Assembly: GCF_008831285.2 (NCBI RefSeq)
Contig: NC_045145.1
Location: 24,738,802-24,802,801 of the forward strand
From: Nymphaea colorata
Taxonomy: Eukaryota; Streptophyta; Magnoliopsida; Nymphaeales; Nymphaeaceae
DNA: 64,000 bases
Direction: 5' to 3'
Every line of letters starts with the position of its first letter. The stretch's first letter is position 1. The translations under genes and the position numbers were made by a program. Under the pieces are notes generated by a model, which saw only the letters and a list, made by a program, of their open reading frames with translations, was not told the DNA's origin and searched no databases. Of the stretch, positions 10,809 through 22,055 are shown piece after piece.

Positions 10809-12300
10809 GGTATGATGTAGGAAGAAGCATAATAGAAGGCCGGTGCTGATTCTTCAGGCGATTCTACCCCTGCGCACCAGCATGCTGGAGCTTGTGGACA
10901 CTGAGAAATGGCTCCATATTTGGGTGGTGGTCTTTTGGATATGAGTAATTACTTAAAACTAAATCTGAACTGAATCTATATCTGATCCAATACTTATATA
11001 TATCAGAATCTGAATCCGAATCTAGTCAGATGTTATTTTTTAAATCCGAAGACGATGTATTTCTTAATCAGAGATTAATTTTTTTTCCCATATCTGTTTC
11101 TTTTTTTTTTTGGAATGGTTCAATTGGACATGCGATGAAGATGGAAAATGACATTTAAAGTCTATCCATCTGACCAAGTGAATAACAAGGCAGTTCCAAT
11201 TCTTCGCTTACGTTACATGGAAAGGCATGATATCGAGATGAAAGGTAGAAAGAGAGAGAGAACATATAATTAAATGACAAATTGTCAATGATTTTGCAAA
11301 AATTGTCAAAAACAATAAAGGAATACAGAAAACGTATAAGAGAAAGGGAGGAAGGGGGTGGTAGGACTCAAAAGAGGAGTTCAAGTTGTGTGCGCCCACC
11401 AGTGCATGCAACAATCATATGCCAAAAGAAAAAGAAAAAGGGGGCATCTTTGAAATTACAGAAAAAGAACTGCCTTTTTGAGCCTTTTCACTTTTTTCAA
11501 TTGTTTTTTTATCTGTAAAAAAAAATATTTTTTTCTTTTTAAACAGGAGCATATGTCATAAACGCGAATCTCTCTTGTGAAATCCTTCAAAAGAGGAGTT
11601 CGAGCCACAAAGACGGGTAGCCTCCGCTAGTTGCAAGCCACATCAGCATTGGGATTGATAACCATGTCCACTATCGCCACAAATTCCTCCGACTGAGGCA
11701 TTATCTTCTTTTCCTCTTCGCTTGGAACCACTTCCTGAGGTGTGCTTAATCCTTGAGCGCTCACCCTAGGCCTGCTGACCGGCCCAAATGCAGAAGACAC
11801 TAATCAATTCCTTGAAAACGTCACAGGTTTCATAATTTGTCGTGAAGTGTGAATGGTAATCATGCTTCAGTAGGCCTTAAGCGAGAGCTCAGGCTTGCTC
11901 CTCTGAGGCGCCGGCCACAGCTCCTGCTTCCCATGTGCAAATTGCAACCGCATAGGAATGAGGTTGAACTATTAGAACCACGTATCACATATGCTAGTGC
12001 AGATATAACTAAACAAATGCGTGCACACTCTACCAGCCTCCTATGGAAGACGTTTAAAACGTGGAAAAAAAAAAGAACTGAAGCATGTACGTGGTTGTGA
12101 TTCGAACTTTTGATGCCTTTATCCACGGGAAAGGGAGGTTCCTCTTTATTCATTCAATGATGTTCTTGAGAGAAGATGGACTCTCAATATATAGAGTACA
12201 GGCCACACCATTTTAGATAAGATAATCACACAGTACGTGAATCTGTGATAAACAAAGTGTCAAGAAAGAAGGGATCACATCTCTTATCAAGATCTGTTAT
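10809..12300. other. Intergenic with repeat fragments and a gene-like scrap
   Basis: 10812-10829 repeats exactly at 15799-15816 (18 bp). 10835-10865 is one arm of a perfect 31-bp inverted repeat with 12954-12984. 10925-11050 is a fragment of the GGATTC-rich MITE family. On the minus strand 11830 down to 11625 reads as a protein-like stretch with VSRPRVSAQGLSTPQ and EEFVAIVDMVI before a stop; I do not recognise it. On the minus strand 12235 down to about 11975 has features of a decayed copia LTR: a CTCTATATATT box, GAATGAATAAAG, and a GTGGATAAAGGCATC...AACCACGTA block typical of plant copia LTRs. Confidence 0.4.
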
Positions 12301-12829
12301 TGTCATGCAGACTACATTTTCGGTGGTTAATGGATTGGGATAGAAATGATAAGAGTAAATCAGCAAAACGTGATTTTAGGGATATTCAAAATAAGAACGG
12401 GCTGAAAATCAAGGAAATTGCTGAAGAAGTTGAAGATCTTGATATCAATGGAAAGGCGAGAATTAAGGAAGAGGTTGAGAATCTTGATATCAATAGAAAG
12501 ACTGAAATTAAGGAAGACGTTGAGGAGATTGATAAAAGCGAAATTACTGAAATTACTTAAAAGGGAGGCACGACAGATTTGTTCCATTATAACCTTCCAT
12601 TTTGTAATCCTTCATCTACTCCAAAAATTGTGGATCTTGTAAATATAACATGAAATATGTTTTAGTGCTCTCAATTTTTCAAGAAATTGTGTAGTATCAC
12701 GATCTTGTATACCAAAAATCTTGTAAGCGATAACCTTTATTTGTACTATATATATGTTGCTTAATGGAATAAATAATAACAAGTTCTCTCCAGCTTTATC
12801 TTTCACTCTTCCTCTGCCATGTTTTCTCA
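12301..12829 (+). mobile_element. Copia-type 5' LTR
   Basis: The right edge is firm: the sequence ends TTTTCTCA and is followed at once by TGGTATCAGAGC (12830-12841), the complement of the initiator tRNA-Met 3' end used as primer by plant Ty1-copia elements. A TATATATATG box near 12749 and an AATAAA near 12769 fit LTR promoter and poly(A) signals. The left edge (TGTCATGCAG at 12301) is a guess based on the TG rule. No matching 3' LTR or pol is seen downstream, so the element is truncated. Confidence 0.65.
12426..12560 (+). repeat. 45-bp minisatellite inside the copia LTR
   Basis: Three in-register 45-bp units start at 12426, 12471 and 12516. They keep an open frame that reads as 15-residue repeats (EVEDLDINGKARIKE, then EVENLDINRKTEIKE, then a diverged unit), within an open frame 12300-12560. 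The acidic-basic pattern is coiled-coil-like, but the position inside an LTR argues against a functional protein. Confidence 0.7.
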
Positions 12830-12841
12830 TGGTATCAGAGC
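12830..12841 (+). promoter_or_regulatory. Retrotransposon primer-binding site (tRNA-Met)
   Basis: TGGTATCAGAGC lies immediately after the CA end of the LTR. This is the standard minus-strand priming site in plant copia elements. Confidence 0.85.
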
Positions 12842-14334
12842 AACATGAGAGAGGGAAATCGACTGCTCCCTTCCATCAACTCCAAAAAATCCAAGCTTTT
12901 GTAGAGAGGTTCTTCAGACACCTGGAATTGGAATAATCTTTTGCTCGACAGCAAGAATCGCCTGAAGAATCAGCACCGGCCTTCCTCTCTGCTGCCTGAT
13001 ACACCTTCGTCGCCAGCAAATTATTCCAGATAATGGCGGCAAAGGAAGTCAGGGAAGGGCGCCTTTCTTGCCGGATTCTTCCTGTGCTCCGGCAGCAACC
13101 CCTATCTCCAGACTTTCTAAGGGTCGTCTGAATTTCTCTACTTCGGATTTCAGTGACGAACCCATTGCAAATCCTCACGAATCATCTCCAGAAATCTCCT
13201 CTCGGCAGCTCTTGTTCTCAGCCTACAGGTTCAGCTCGACAGCAGGTTCTCTCAACCCTTCACTGAGTCACAAACTCAGGCAGTCATATTTGCTTCTGTT
13301 CAAAGGATCTGGCTTCTTCCCTGATTTAAGATGGCAAACGAGCTTCTCCAGCGGAGGAAAGAGGGAGGAAACAGAATTTGGGGCTGTTGGACTGTAATGA
13401 GGTGGTTTTCTTTTCTTTTTTTTGGGTGCGCTTTGAACTATTTCTCTGTTTTCTTTGAGGAGAGCTTGACGGTGATATTCTGAGATTCCTAGATTTTTTG
13501 CCTCTTGAATGTGGGCATTAAAGCAGAAATTCGTGAAGCCTGCTCTGTTTGCGTCGAACGAACACCACCAAGTTGGGATTCATCAAAGATCTTCATTCAC
13601 CCCTCTCTATTTTGCTCTTGGCCCTGCAACTATGCTTTGTTTTTTGAAACTTCACTCTTTCCCTGTTTTTCACCTCTTCAAATCATTGCTATGCACTGCT
13701 TTTCAGGATCTGTCGGCCTAACGTATGTTTGTTTCTCCTTCAAACGATGCCACAAAAGTGTTTCTCGGCCTAAGGTATGTCTGTTTCTCTCTATTTTTCT
13801 CTCGGCCCTGCAACTATGGCTTCTCTATTTTCTGAAGGTTAGTTTTTTTCTCTTTCTCAACGTCAAGAGAAGTTGAGTTTTGGAAGTCGTGGAGTCAATA
13901 CTTGGAACCGGAAAAGGAGGAGGAAGACGTCTGCTGCTGCTCAAGGGAGACCTGCTGCTTGGTCAGCTTGAACTCGATTCGATTGAACTCGATTCGGTAG
14001 TTCAAGCCACAACTCAAGCTTGACTCATTTAAGTTTGTTTACCAACTCCCTATTTGACCTTATTTCTTTTTTGGTTTTAAGTTTGAAAATTACAAAATAA
14101 AACCTAGATAAATGGTTATATCAAGTTTAATCAAATCAATTTTATGTGACTCAAACTTGACATGTTTATAACCGTGAGTTTTGAGTTAAGCTCGAGATTA
14201 ACAGAGCAAATTCGAGTTGAGCTTGAGTTGGCTCGACACATTTTACAGCTTTATCCACTTGACACACACAAATGGACTCATCCCCTATTTACAATGGTGA
14301 AAATGTCAGTTGGGCTGGGGAAGCTTCGATCTAA
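12842..14334. other. Downstream of copia LTR; no gene recognised
   Basis: The leader expected after a copia LTR begins at 12842 but no gag is seen. An open frame at 13068-13397 is Ser/Pro-rich without family motifs. 13510-13870 contains two diverged copies of a TTTGCTCTTGGCCCTGCAACTATG-like block (near 13610 and 13797). 13955-14240 is a decayed TCGAG-rich hAT-like MITE (repeated AACTCGATTCG). Confidence 0.4.
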
Positions 14335-14770
14335 GGATGTCAATATGTCTGATTTGAATTGGATATCAAAGCGAACTGCTCCAAAACATTTGGATGAAGA
14401 AAAGAAATTTACTAATCAACAGAAAAATCAGATAGGATTTGAAATTAAGGAATGGCACCCGATTAGATTCGGATTCAAATATGTATAAATAACTAATCGG
14501 TTTTAGATTCAGATTTGGATTCAGTTAGACAAAAATATCCAATCGAATTCAGATTGATATTGATATATAAAAATATCCGATCAGACCCAGATCATACTTA
14601 ATTTTTAGTACAAATTATATATTCAATGTTCTTACACTATGTAAATCAGCCAGATTCAGTTCAAAATTTGGATTCAGATTCAAATTCAGATATGAATATA
14701 AAAATAGGATTCAGGTCTGATTCGGATTGTGACATCTGATTTCAGATTCAGATTGGGATGAGAAAAAAAA
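14335..14770. mobile_element. GGATTC-rich MITE-like element
   Basis: Begins AAGGATGTCAATATG and consists of recurring ATTCAGATT / GGATTCAGATT blocks plus a TATTCAATGTTCTTACA...CAGATTCAGTTCAAAATTTGG core. The same core, in one orientation or the other, is at 28395-28773, 39885-40300, 41575-42015 and 56900-57345. No coding content. The GGATGTCAA start and GGCATCCC end seen in sister copies resemble hAT-type MITE termini. Confidence 0.55.
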
Positions 14771-14892
14771 ATTGGATTTACATCAAATTCAAATTGTGTG
14801 TATGTACGTGTGTGTGTCTGTGTGTGTGTAGGGCAGATTTTGTATTTAAAAAATAGCAGATGATAAATTTTCGCCGAACTCCTGGCAAAGGC

Positions 14893-15024
14893 TGTTAACA
14901 GTAGAAATGCCAGTTCTTTTTGATAAATCCTGTTTCATATTTATTTGGGTTAGTAATCAACTGATCAACATTGGTCAAAGCATGTAAATTTAAACAGTCG
15001 AAGAAAGGAACAAAAAATTGACAG
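14893..15024 (+). repeat. Dispersed repeat B, copy 2
   Basis: Partner of 7594-7725, same orientation, about 85% identical by eye, here continuing into unrelated sequence. Confidence 0.7.
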
Positions 15025-16267
15025 AATGTCTTTGAGATATGCAGAATTTGCCAGGTCAATTTTTAAGATATGCAGTTCATCAGCTGATTTATTCATGCCA
15101 TCTCTTATTGTTAGATGTCATATGCAAAGTCTGCACGATGCGAAATGTACATGACCTTGAAATTTGACGATTGAAAGCTCCAATCTGATCACATTTTATT
15201 TCACTACGAAAAAAAGATTTCCCTGCTGCGAGTAATATAGGGACTTTCGAAAGTGATAAGAAGAGCTAAGACACTAAATCTAAAATTCTGAATTGAAAAG
15301 CCACCAAAAGTTTCAAGGAATCCCATCAATTTGGAAATTCAGTCATAGTTAGAACAGAAAAATATAATTATGAAACTTTTTACTTGCTAAACTTTAAAAA
15401 AAACAAAGTTTTTAACAATTGCTAACAATGTGATGTTTGGAAAACTTAAGCATGTGGGAAAACGATCAAAATTTCGACTTTTCCATGGATTTGCAGAAAT
15501 TTCCAGAATTTATTTTCTTTTTTTTTTTGCAAAATATTGTCACAACCAATTTATTGACCAAAGTTTTCAAATCTCAAAGACTGATTGAAATGTTCCAATG
15601 CAAAAGTTCTTAACTTTTGTCTCCTATATATCGGCCCAGTTGTTTCCAAGTGTGAGACGATAAGAGCAATGATCAAGAAACAAGTTCATCTGAGGAGAAA
15701 AGGAATATTCCAAACATATTCTGTAAGAGAGACCCCCACAACACAGGAAGCCTTGGTACAGGATGAGTCTTTCGATTTCGATGATGGAAACAGTATGAAT
15801 GATGTAGGAAGAAGCAGAAAAGAGTATACAAAAGAATAAGGAATGAATCATAATCCAAGCCGACCCTGAAAAAGAGCCTCAGGGGATTGATCACATCCTT
15901 ATGAAGACTACTGTGACCTCCTGCCATAGCATCAACCCTTTGTACTGCAAAAGGGATGCATCGACATGCAAGGTGAAAAATAGCAAGAGCATTACCTTGA
16001 GGTTTCTTTTAATAACAGGTCGGAGGCCTACCCTCCAGCAGATCCATTTCTTGAGAGCATTACCCTCAAGCAAAAAAAATGAAAGGGGAGGCTTCTGTTT
16101 TCACAAAAAGATGGAATATCAACCCATGCAGTTAAGACAGCATGACTGTCTAATTTCCTTCATTTAGCAGGACCTGTAGTCGATACAACATCACCCAAAA
16201 CATAGAAGTAAAAAAAAAAAACACACACACACAAGTTAGCATTCCATATCAAGGTGCCGAATCACAG
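15025..16267. other. Intergenic with unassigned open frames
   Basis: An 84-codon plus-strand frame (15585-15839) with an acidic tail (ESFDFDDGNSMNDVG) and an 88-codon frame (15901-16167) show no motif I recognise. 15799-15816 within the first is identical to 10812-10829, which lies just after the end of the first LTR-like unit, so part of this frame is shared repeat. Not called as genes. Confidence 0.35.
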
Positions 16268-16421
16268 CAGTGGTGGAGTCAGAAATTTTTTGTCTTTAAA
16301 CTTCAACCTTTAAAAAACACTCTAAGTTTAAATTTCAATCTTGTAGGGGCACTCATATGCAAATAAAGTAAATTTGATGGGCCGGTGTGCCCACACCAGC
16401 TACAACATTACTCCACCACTG
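16268..16421. mobile_element. Short MITE with GTGGTGGAGT inverted ends
   Basis: 154 bp bounded by a perfect 12-bp terminal inverted repeat, CAGTGGTGGAGT at 16268-16279 and ACTCCACCACTG at 16410-16421. The interior has the AGAAATTTTTT and GTGTGCCCACACCAGC patterns common in the widespread plant GTGGAGCC-type MITEs. The flanking 8 bp match only partly, so the target duplication is not secure. Confidence 0.7.
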
Positions 16422-17246
16422 GATCAGAGCCCAATTGGAAGTCTTCTCGTTGTGATGGTATACAGTGTGCAAGAATGGCACGCATGAAGAAAATAAGTTC
16501 AAGGTCTTGACTTTGTAAGCCACATTACCACAACATCATAAGCCACAGCACTGGCCATGGTGATACACACAAAGTAACAAAAGCGCCATGTGGACACACT
16601 GTATACCATCACAACAATAGGCAGAGGGTGGCCAGTCATTTCCAGAGAGCTGAGAGTGCAAGAGGGTGGCCATGTCCAGCGCCGGACATGGACAGAGAGA
16701 CTAAGACAAACATAGAAAGGTGGCCACCTATGTTCCGTGTCTGCGACACAAAGAGAGACTTACAGTTGCAATTGAAATTCTCATGTTGGGCGATGGCTTC
16801 ACCAACTGTAGCTCCAGCCTCTAGCAATTTCACAGGCATGCAATGATGGTTGAAATCTTCAATTTCACATGTGATTTGGGATTGAGAAAATGGGATTTAG
16901 GGATACAAACGGGGTTCAGTTTGGGCTACGTGTGAAGCCCTTTTGACCAGTTTTTTTTAGTTTTTAATTTTTTTAATTAAAAAAACCAAACAGACTACAT
17001 CCCTGAGGTGTACGCCTCAAGCACGGAGTGTACCACGGATGGAGGCATACACCTCTACCAAATGAGGCGCATGCTTCAAGGATGCGTGCACCTCACGGCA
17101 AGGCCTCAAGGTGTTTTTTTCTAAAAAACGCTTTGAGTCACATTTTTTTGTGTGAGGCGTATGCTTCTTACAACATTGTTGTGAAGTAGAACAAGGTAAA
17201 GCGATGCACTAAGTTGGTGATGCAATGCGTAGCTAAGCGATGCATA
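16422..17246. other. Intergenic with a minus-strand exon-like scrap
   Basis: Reading the minus strand, 16846 down to about 16770 gives the protein-like MPVKLLEAGATVGEAIAQHE followed by NFNCN and a consensus GTAAGT donor. I cannot name the family. 17000-17130 has several loose copies of a GAGG(T/C)GTA(C/T)GCCTC motif. No complete gene. Confidence 0.35.
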
Positions 17247-17497
17247 GTGAAGCTTAATTAAGTTTCATGGCAGAAATACTCAACATATTATATCAACAAA
17301 AATCATGTCAAAAATTAAAAACAAAAGCAAAAAACATTTTTTCTTGCACCAACATCAGAAATGAAAGATGGCACTGTTTTAATTAGTTGTTATCAACAAT
17401 TATACATAAAAGTTTGTAAAATATTGAATACCTTATAAGTACTGTGGATGAAAACAAAGAACATTACTTTGGTTTATTTAAACAACATACTCATGAA
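17247..17497 (+). repeat. Dispersed repeat C, copy 1
   Basis: Matches 63736-64000 in the same orientation: shared blocks include TATATCAACAAAAATCATGTC, GATGGCACTGTTTT, ATCAACAATTATACATAAAAG and TATAAGTACTGTGGATGAAA. The second copy has a short insertion (TTATTTGCGAGAAAG). Confidence 0.85.
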
Positions 17498-17530
17498 AGC
17501 CCGCTTTCCTCAAATGGTTATAAGTACAAT

Positions 17531-17624
17531 AAATTCACCAAACTCTATGATTTTCATCCAACATTTACTAACTTAATAAATTCACTAAACTCTATGATTT
17601 TCATCCAACATTTACTAACTTACA
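17531..17624 (+). repeat. 47-bp tandem duplication
   Basis: Two adjacent units at 17531 and 17578 differ at very few positions; both read AAATTCAC(C/T)AAACTC followed by TATGATTTTCATCCAACATT. Confidence 0.85.
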
Positions 17625-18423
17625 CTATTTCAGTCAACATAAAATGTTCAATAAGTTCAACACTCACGGTTTTATCTAATTCTACCATGCAGCTGAGAAA
17701 AAAAGTAAACAAAAACAATATGAAATAGAAAATCGAAAAGATACAAGCATTTATTACAAACAGAGGGAGAGACAGACCGGAGAGACAGGCAGGCACTTGA
17801 GGTTCACATCTCGTGCGTTGAGGTGTGCACTTCAAATACCACTTGTAGTACGCACTGGTGGTTATGTGTTTGGTTAAGGTAATATATAGCAGTGCTAAAA
17901 ATCACAGTTATAGGTTTATTGTGGTGAAAATTTATACCAGTGGTACAGAGCACCAGTGTAAGCACGTTTAGCGGCAAAGAAAAATCACTGGTATAAATGT
18001 ATACGGTGGTGACCTAAACCACCTTACCATCATCAGTAGGGCTGTACCGGTTCGGTTCATCACCGGTATAGCTTACTGTCATTAAAGAAAAGCACAAACA
18101 AACTTTATACCCCTCAAGAAAACATTTATAACCTCTAGTAAATATTTCCATGCCTTTCAACAAAAATTATTTCTCACGTGACGTGTTCCTTCCACATCCA
18201 CGCACTACACGCACTAAGGGGGAACAAAACTCAGCCACGTGATGCAATGGTCAACTATTGACAGATGGCAGTACCATGCTAATTAGAGATTATGGTGGTG
18301 AGGGCAATCTGTTTTTTTGCTAAGGTTGCAAGAGTTGAAGGTATGTAGATGATGAAGTTGCTTAGAAAAATCAGAGTGAAGTCAATTTTGTTTCACTCAA
18401 CAAGAGATTTTATTGTATATATA
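17625..18423. other. Intergenic, no gene recognised
   Basis: AT-rich. 17885-18070 contains recurring ACCGGT and CACTGGTATA motifs that may be a decayed DNA transposon, but no clear inverted ends were found. Confidence 0.4.
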
Positions 18424-18770
18424 CAATGACAGCAGGAAGGTATTCATACTCTGCCTCGTACATAATTCGTTCTTTATAAAGAATCTCATCTTATAAAAGA
18501 ACCAAAGAAGGACGGTCTAAAAAGTTTAATGAATATGAATCTATTTTTAGTAATGTTTCTCGTAACGAAAAGTGTAGATGCCTAAGATAGTGTTATACAT
18601 GGTTCTACTTATTGCATTGCAAACACGTTCATGCTTTTCAACTTTGTACTTTTAAAGAATTTGTCATTGAGAAGAACCCCTGATGGGATATCAGCATAGG
18701 CTGACATTCTTTTAAACAACGAATAATGTAGTATATGAGGCGGGGTATGAATACCTTCTTTCTGTCATTG
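18424..18770. mobile_element. Foldback or MITE-like element with about 50-bp inverted ends
   Basis: The left end (18424-18478) and right end (18720-18770) are imperfect inverted repeats: CAATGACAG(C/A)...AAGGTATTCATAC...GCCTC on the left and GAGGC...GTATGAATACCTT...CTGTCATTG on the right. Interior is non-coding and AT-rich. Confidence 0.6.
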
Positions 18771-21028
18771 AATCGAACCCATCAGTCAGTGCACCACTTC
18801 ATATATATATATATGTATATATATATATATCCCCAGATAAATTAGACCAGGCAAATAATTAATGAGACCGACTAGGTTTGATGCATTTTCCTTCTGAAAG
18901 TGACAAGTAACCATTTATATTTATGCAATAACTTACAGACACATGCCCCAATAATAGAAAATTTTAAAACATATGAAAAACACCATTTTAACCTAATAAA
19001 AAAGAAAATACCTTTAAATAGAAATTTTTTCATGAGCCAAATCTTTTGTCAGTTTCCTCGAATATTTCCATTGATTTTATAAGTATCAATATTAATAAAA
19101 AAGGCCCGGGGAGAGTATATACAAAATGTGATATTTTTTCATGGAAATTACTCATGATTTTAACATTTTTCTTCAATTAATGAAGCAGGTGTTTGTCAAT
19201 CATTTACCATGTCAAACAACTTTTTACAATTTATCAAACATTAAATAGTTACTTATAAATATATTAAAAGCAGATTCATTACTTGTGAATTTCTCAATTT
19301 TTTATGACAATTACTGAATTATGACAGAGAGAGGTGGGGGGAAAGGTGCACAAATGAACCAGAACCAGACCAGAATATCTTACATAAGTGAATTAAATGT
19401 GATGGCTTAGCATAGTTGCAGAAAGATGAATAAACATATAAGATTTACATGTCAATATGTACGTGGATCCAGCAACCCAATGAAATACATTTTACAAATA
19501 TAAGGGCCACATGTTAGTTGAGCCCTCCCCTGTACGCCACTAGCACATGCTTAGTATATTATATTATTGAAGAAAATGAATTTGTTGTGTTTGATAGAAT
19601 GAAATTTTGATTTCAAAACTGAAAATGACTTGTTTGATAAATAGTAATTAAAATTTTATAACTGATGGATTCAAACCATCATAACATATGCCTTAAAGGG
19701 AGACTAAAAAATTCTAAAATTCTGAAATTATAATCATAATTTCAGAATTTTAATTTGACGATAAGCTTATAATTGTAGAATAAAAATTGTTTTTTAAAAT
19801 ATAATGTTCTATTCGTAGAAAACAATAATTTTAATTTTAAAATTCTTCAACTTCAAGCTCATTGAACACCCCTTAATAACACAAAACACCCCTTAATAAT
19901 ACAAAAAAGAGTTTGTGTGTCAAATTACGAGACAGTAGGCCCATCACATAAAAAAGGTATCTCTCTCTCATTATATATTCATGTGGCTGCTTGTCCAAAT
20001 TTAACAATTTGTAGCTAAAAATGATCATTAAATTGATATTTACCACATTATACAACATTGTGTTTGTGCATATATATATATATATATATGTATGTATATA
20101 AAAGTTGGTGAGACGTGATATGGCAAACGTATCATATATTGGAGCCTGTTGCTATCAAAGTGATCTTTCGCTGCCGAGAACCCCTTTAAGCTTACCTACA
20201 GCCCATTTTATGCACACCTTGGGATACACAAAATTTCCGCATGCCAATACACTAATAATGAAAATGCTCTCAATTAATAAAAAATAATAACACAAAAACT
20301 AAAAAATAAAAAACTAGAAAGAATATTTTATTTTGAAATAATTTTCAAAATATCTTATGCCCTAACCTGTTTATTTTTTTTATGTATAGTGGTGCACCCA
20401 CCAACTCCCTCCTATTTTTTGTCACCATGTGCCGATAGGGCCCATAGTAGAATGCCACTTGGGCATCCATTTTTGAACTTAATGATAAGGACAAAAAAAA
20501 GACCCCCAAATGACAAAGATGCAAAAGTTGAAAACAGGAAAAGACAAAATTACCTTTAGCAGAAGAGGAAAAATCCTGTAAAAACTCTCAACCGAACCAC
20601 TTAGACATTACATTTTTCATGGAATGGGATCATTCGCTTGAAACCTTCTAAGGTTTTACGTGGCAAATCTGTAATCAGACTATACCGGTTGACTTTGTGG
20701 CCAGAAAGTCCACATGATCACTTGGTTAGGCTAGGTTTATAGATATGTTTATCGGGACTTCATGTTATTAAAACTTAATAGCATGCAATACCAATATTTG
20801 CCTATATATTTAACAAAGCTAGTGGTTGAATGTCTAGGTGAAATATAGCCTAAGCATGCATTTGTTCTCTGCTATCTGTTCATTAGCACATCGATGAGAA
20901 TGAACACAAATATAGATGTACAATATGATAGAAACCACTTTAAAATAATCATATATTGGTAAAAATTTCATAATTCACAAAACAACAAGCATTACTTTCC
21001 AATAATGCAATACAAAAAATCTTGCAAT
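18771..21028. other. Intergenic with a long MITE-like repeat
   Basis: TA-dinucleotide runs at 18810-18830 and 20070-20100. 19545-19880 is a repeat rich in AATTCTGAAATT-type blocks ending in TTGAACACCCCTTAA. Its reverse complement resembles 52598-52950 (GGGGTGTTCGATGA start, TGATGGTTT and TTTTGAAATCAAAATTT interior). No genes recognised. Confidence 0.45.
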
Positions 21029-21362
21029 TAGTTCGATGGCTTTCCTCCGCGTCGGCTTTCCATCATGGGCGACGCTGTCGGTGGGAAGATCATCCACAAC
21101 GTCCTCGCCTCCAGCCGGGTGCCTGATCTATCAGCCCTCAAGGGGTTGGTAACAGGGAGCTCCTCCTATGCAAACCACCAGCGGAGGGGCTGCCAGACAT
21201 CGCGGTGATGGTGGTGATGAGAGGCCAAAATGTTCTAGGGACCGAGGCATGATATTAGTGGAGGAGCTGAAGAAGTTGGGAAGTAAGGTGGTGAAGTTGC
21301 ACGTCTTCTCGGAAGAGGAACATCTTCTATGTGCGCAGCCCCTAGGGAGAGGCATCTACTGA
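21029..21362 (+). pseudogene. GC-rich gene-like remnant, family unknown
   Basis: A short GC-rich island in AT-rich DNA reads protein-like in two frames. One opens at 21065 with MGDAVGGKIIHNVLASSRVP and ends at a TGA near 21205; the other follows to a stop near 21360 and includes GMILVEELKKLGSKVVKLHV. The two together look like one broken reading frame. I do not recognise the product. Confidence 0.35.
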
Positions 21363-21662
21363 GTTGATGGGCTTCATCTCTAAGTTCATCTTTCAGTTTT
21401 GATATATTGGTGTGAATGTTGTATGAATGCTTTTTTTCTTTAATGTTGCATTAAATAATCGCTGATAGAACTCATCTACTGCCTACAGAAAGAAGATTGT
21501 GCTGCTATGTTGCCGGTGCAACTGTGTCGGGGTGTTCTCTTGGAAGCAGTGATGTAAAATCAATGCAGTGCAAAACTGAAAAAAGAAAATAGTGATATGA
21601 TCGGTTTATAATGGTAGAGCCTGAATTTTTTGGAAACAAAGATATTCTACTTGAGAGAATTA
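21363..21662. other. Intergenic, nothing recognised
   Basis: AT-rich spacer between the GC-rich remnant and the 0.4-kb direct repeat; no feature seen. Confidence 0.5.
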
Positions 21663-22055
21663 TAAGATCTCTCCCATTCATATTCGATTTATAAGAAAAA
21701 ATAAATTCCTAATGGATCCATCCTTTAAGTAAATGGTGACAAACTATTGACAAATAATTTCTTAGTTACATTGCAAAGCAACCGAAACATGTCTTCTTCC
21801 TACCCAATGTAGAGACGGCTGTCCTTTTTGTTTTTTTTTTAAAAAATTCATTGTGCAAAATGGATTTTTTTTTCTTGAATGATACATGTGGGTAAATCCT
21901 CATCTTATCAGGACAAATAGTGGAATAAGAGAGGTGAGACTTGATGGGGATGAATAAGGGGTGGTGGGCATCTAAGGGGTTGTTCAGCAAATAAGAGGGT
22001 CTCCCATACTTTTCACTGTGAGCACTTTTTTGGTCGATCGCGACTTGAGTTGAAT
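21663..22055 (+). repeat. 0.4-kb direct duplication, copy 1
   Basis: Near-identical to 22988-23458. Shared blocks: TTCGATTTATAAGAAAAAAT, TAAGTAAATGGTGACAAACT, CCCAATGTAGAGACGGCT, GATACATGTGGGTAAATCCT and GGGTGGTGGGCATCTAAG. Ends near GGTCGATCGCGAC. There are no TG...CA ends, so these are not obviously LTRs. Confidence 0.9.
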
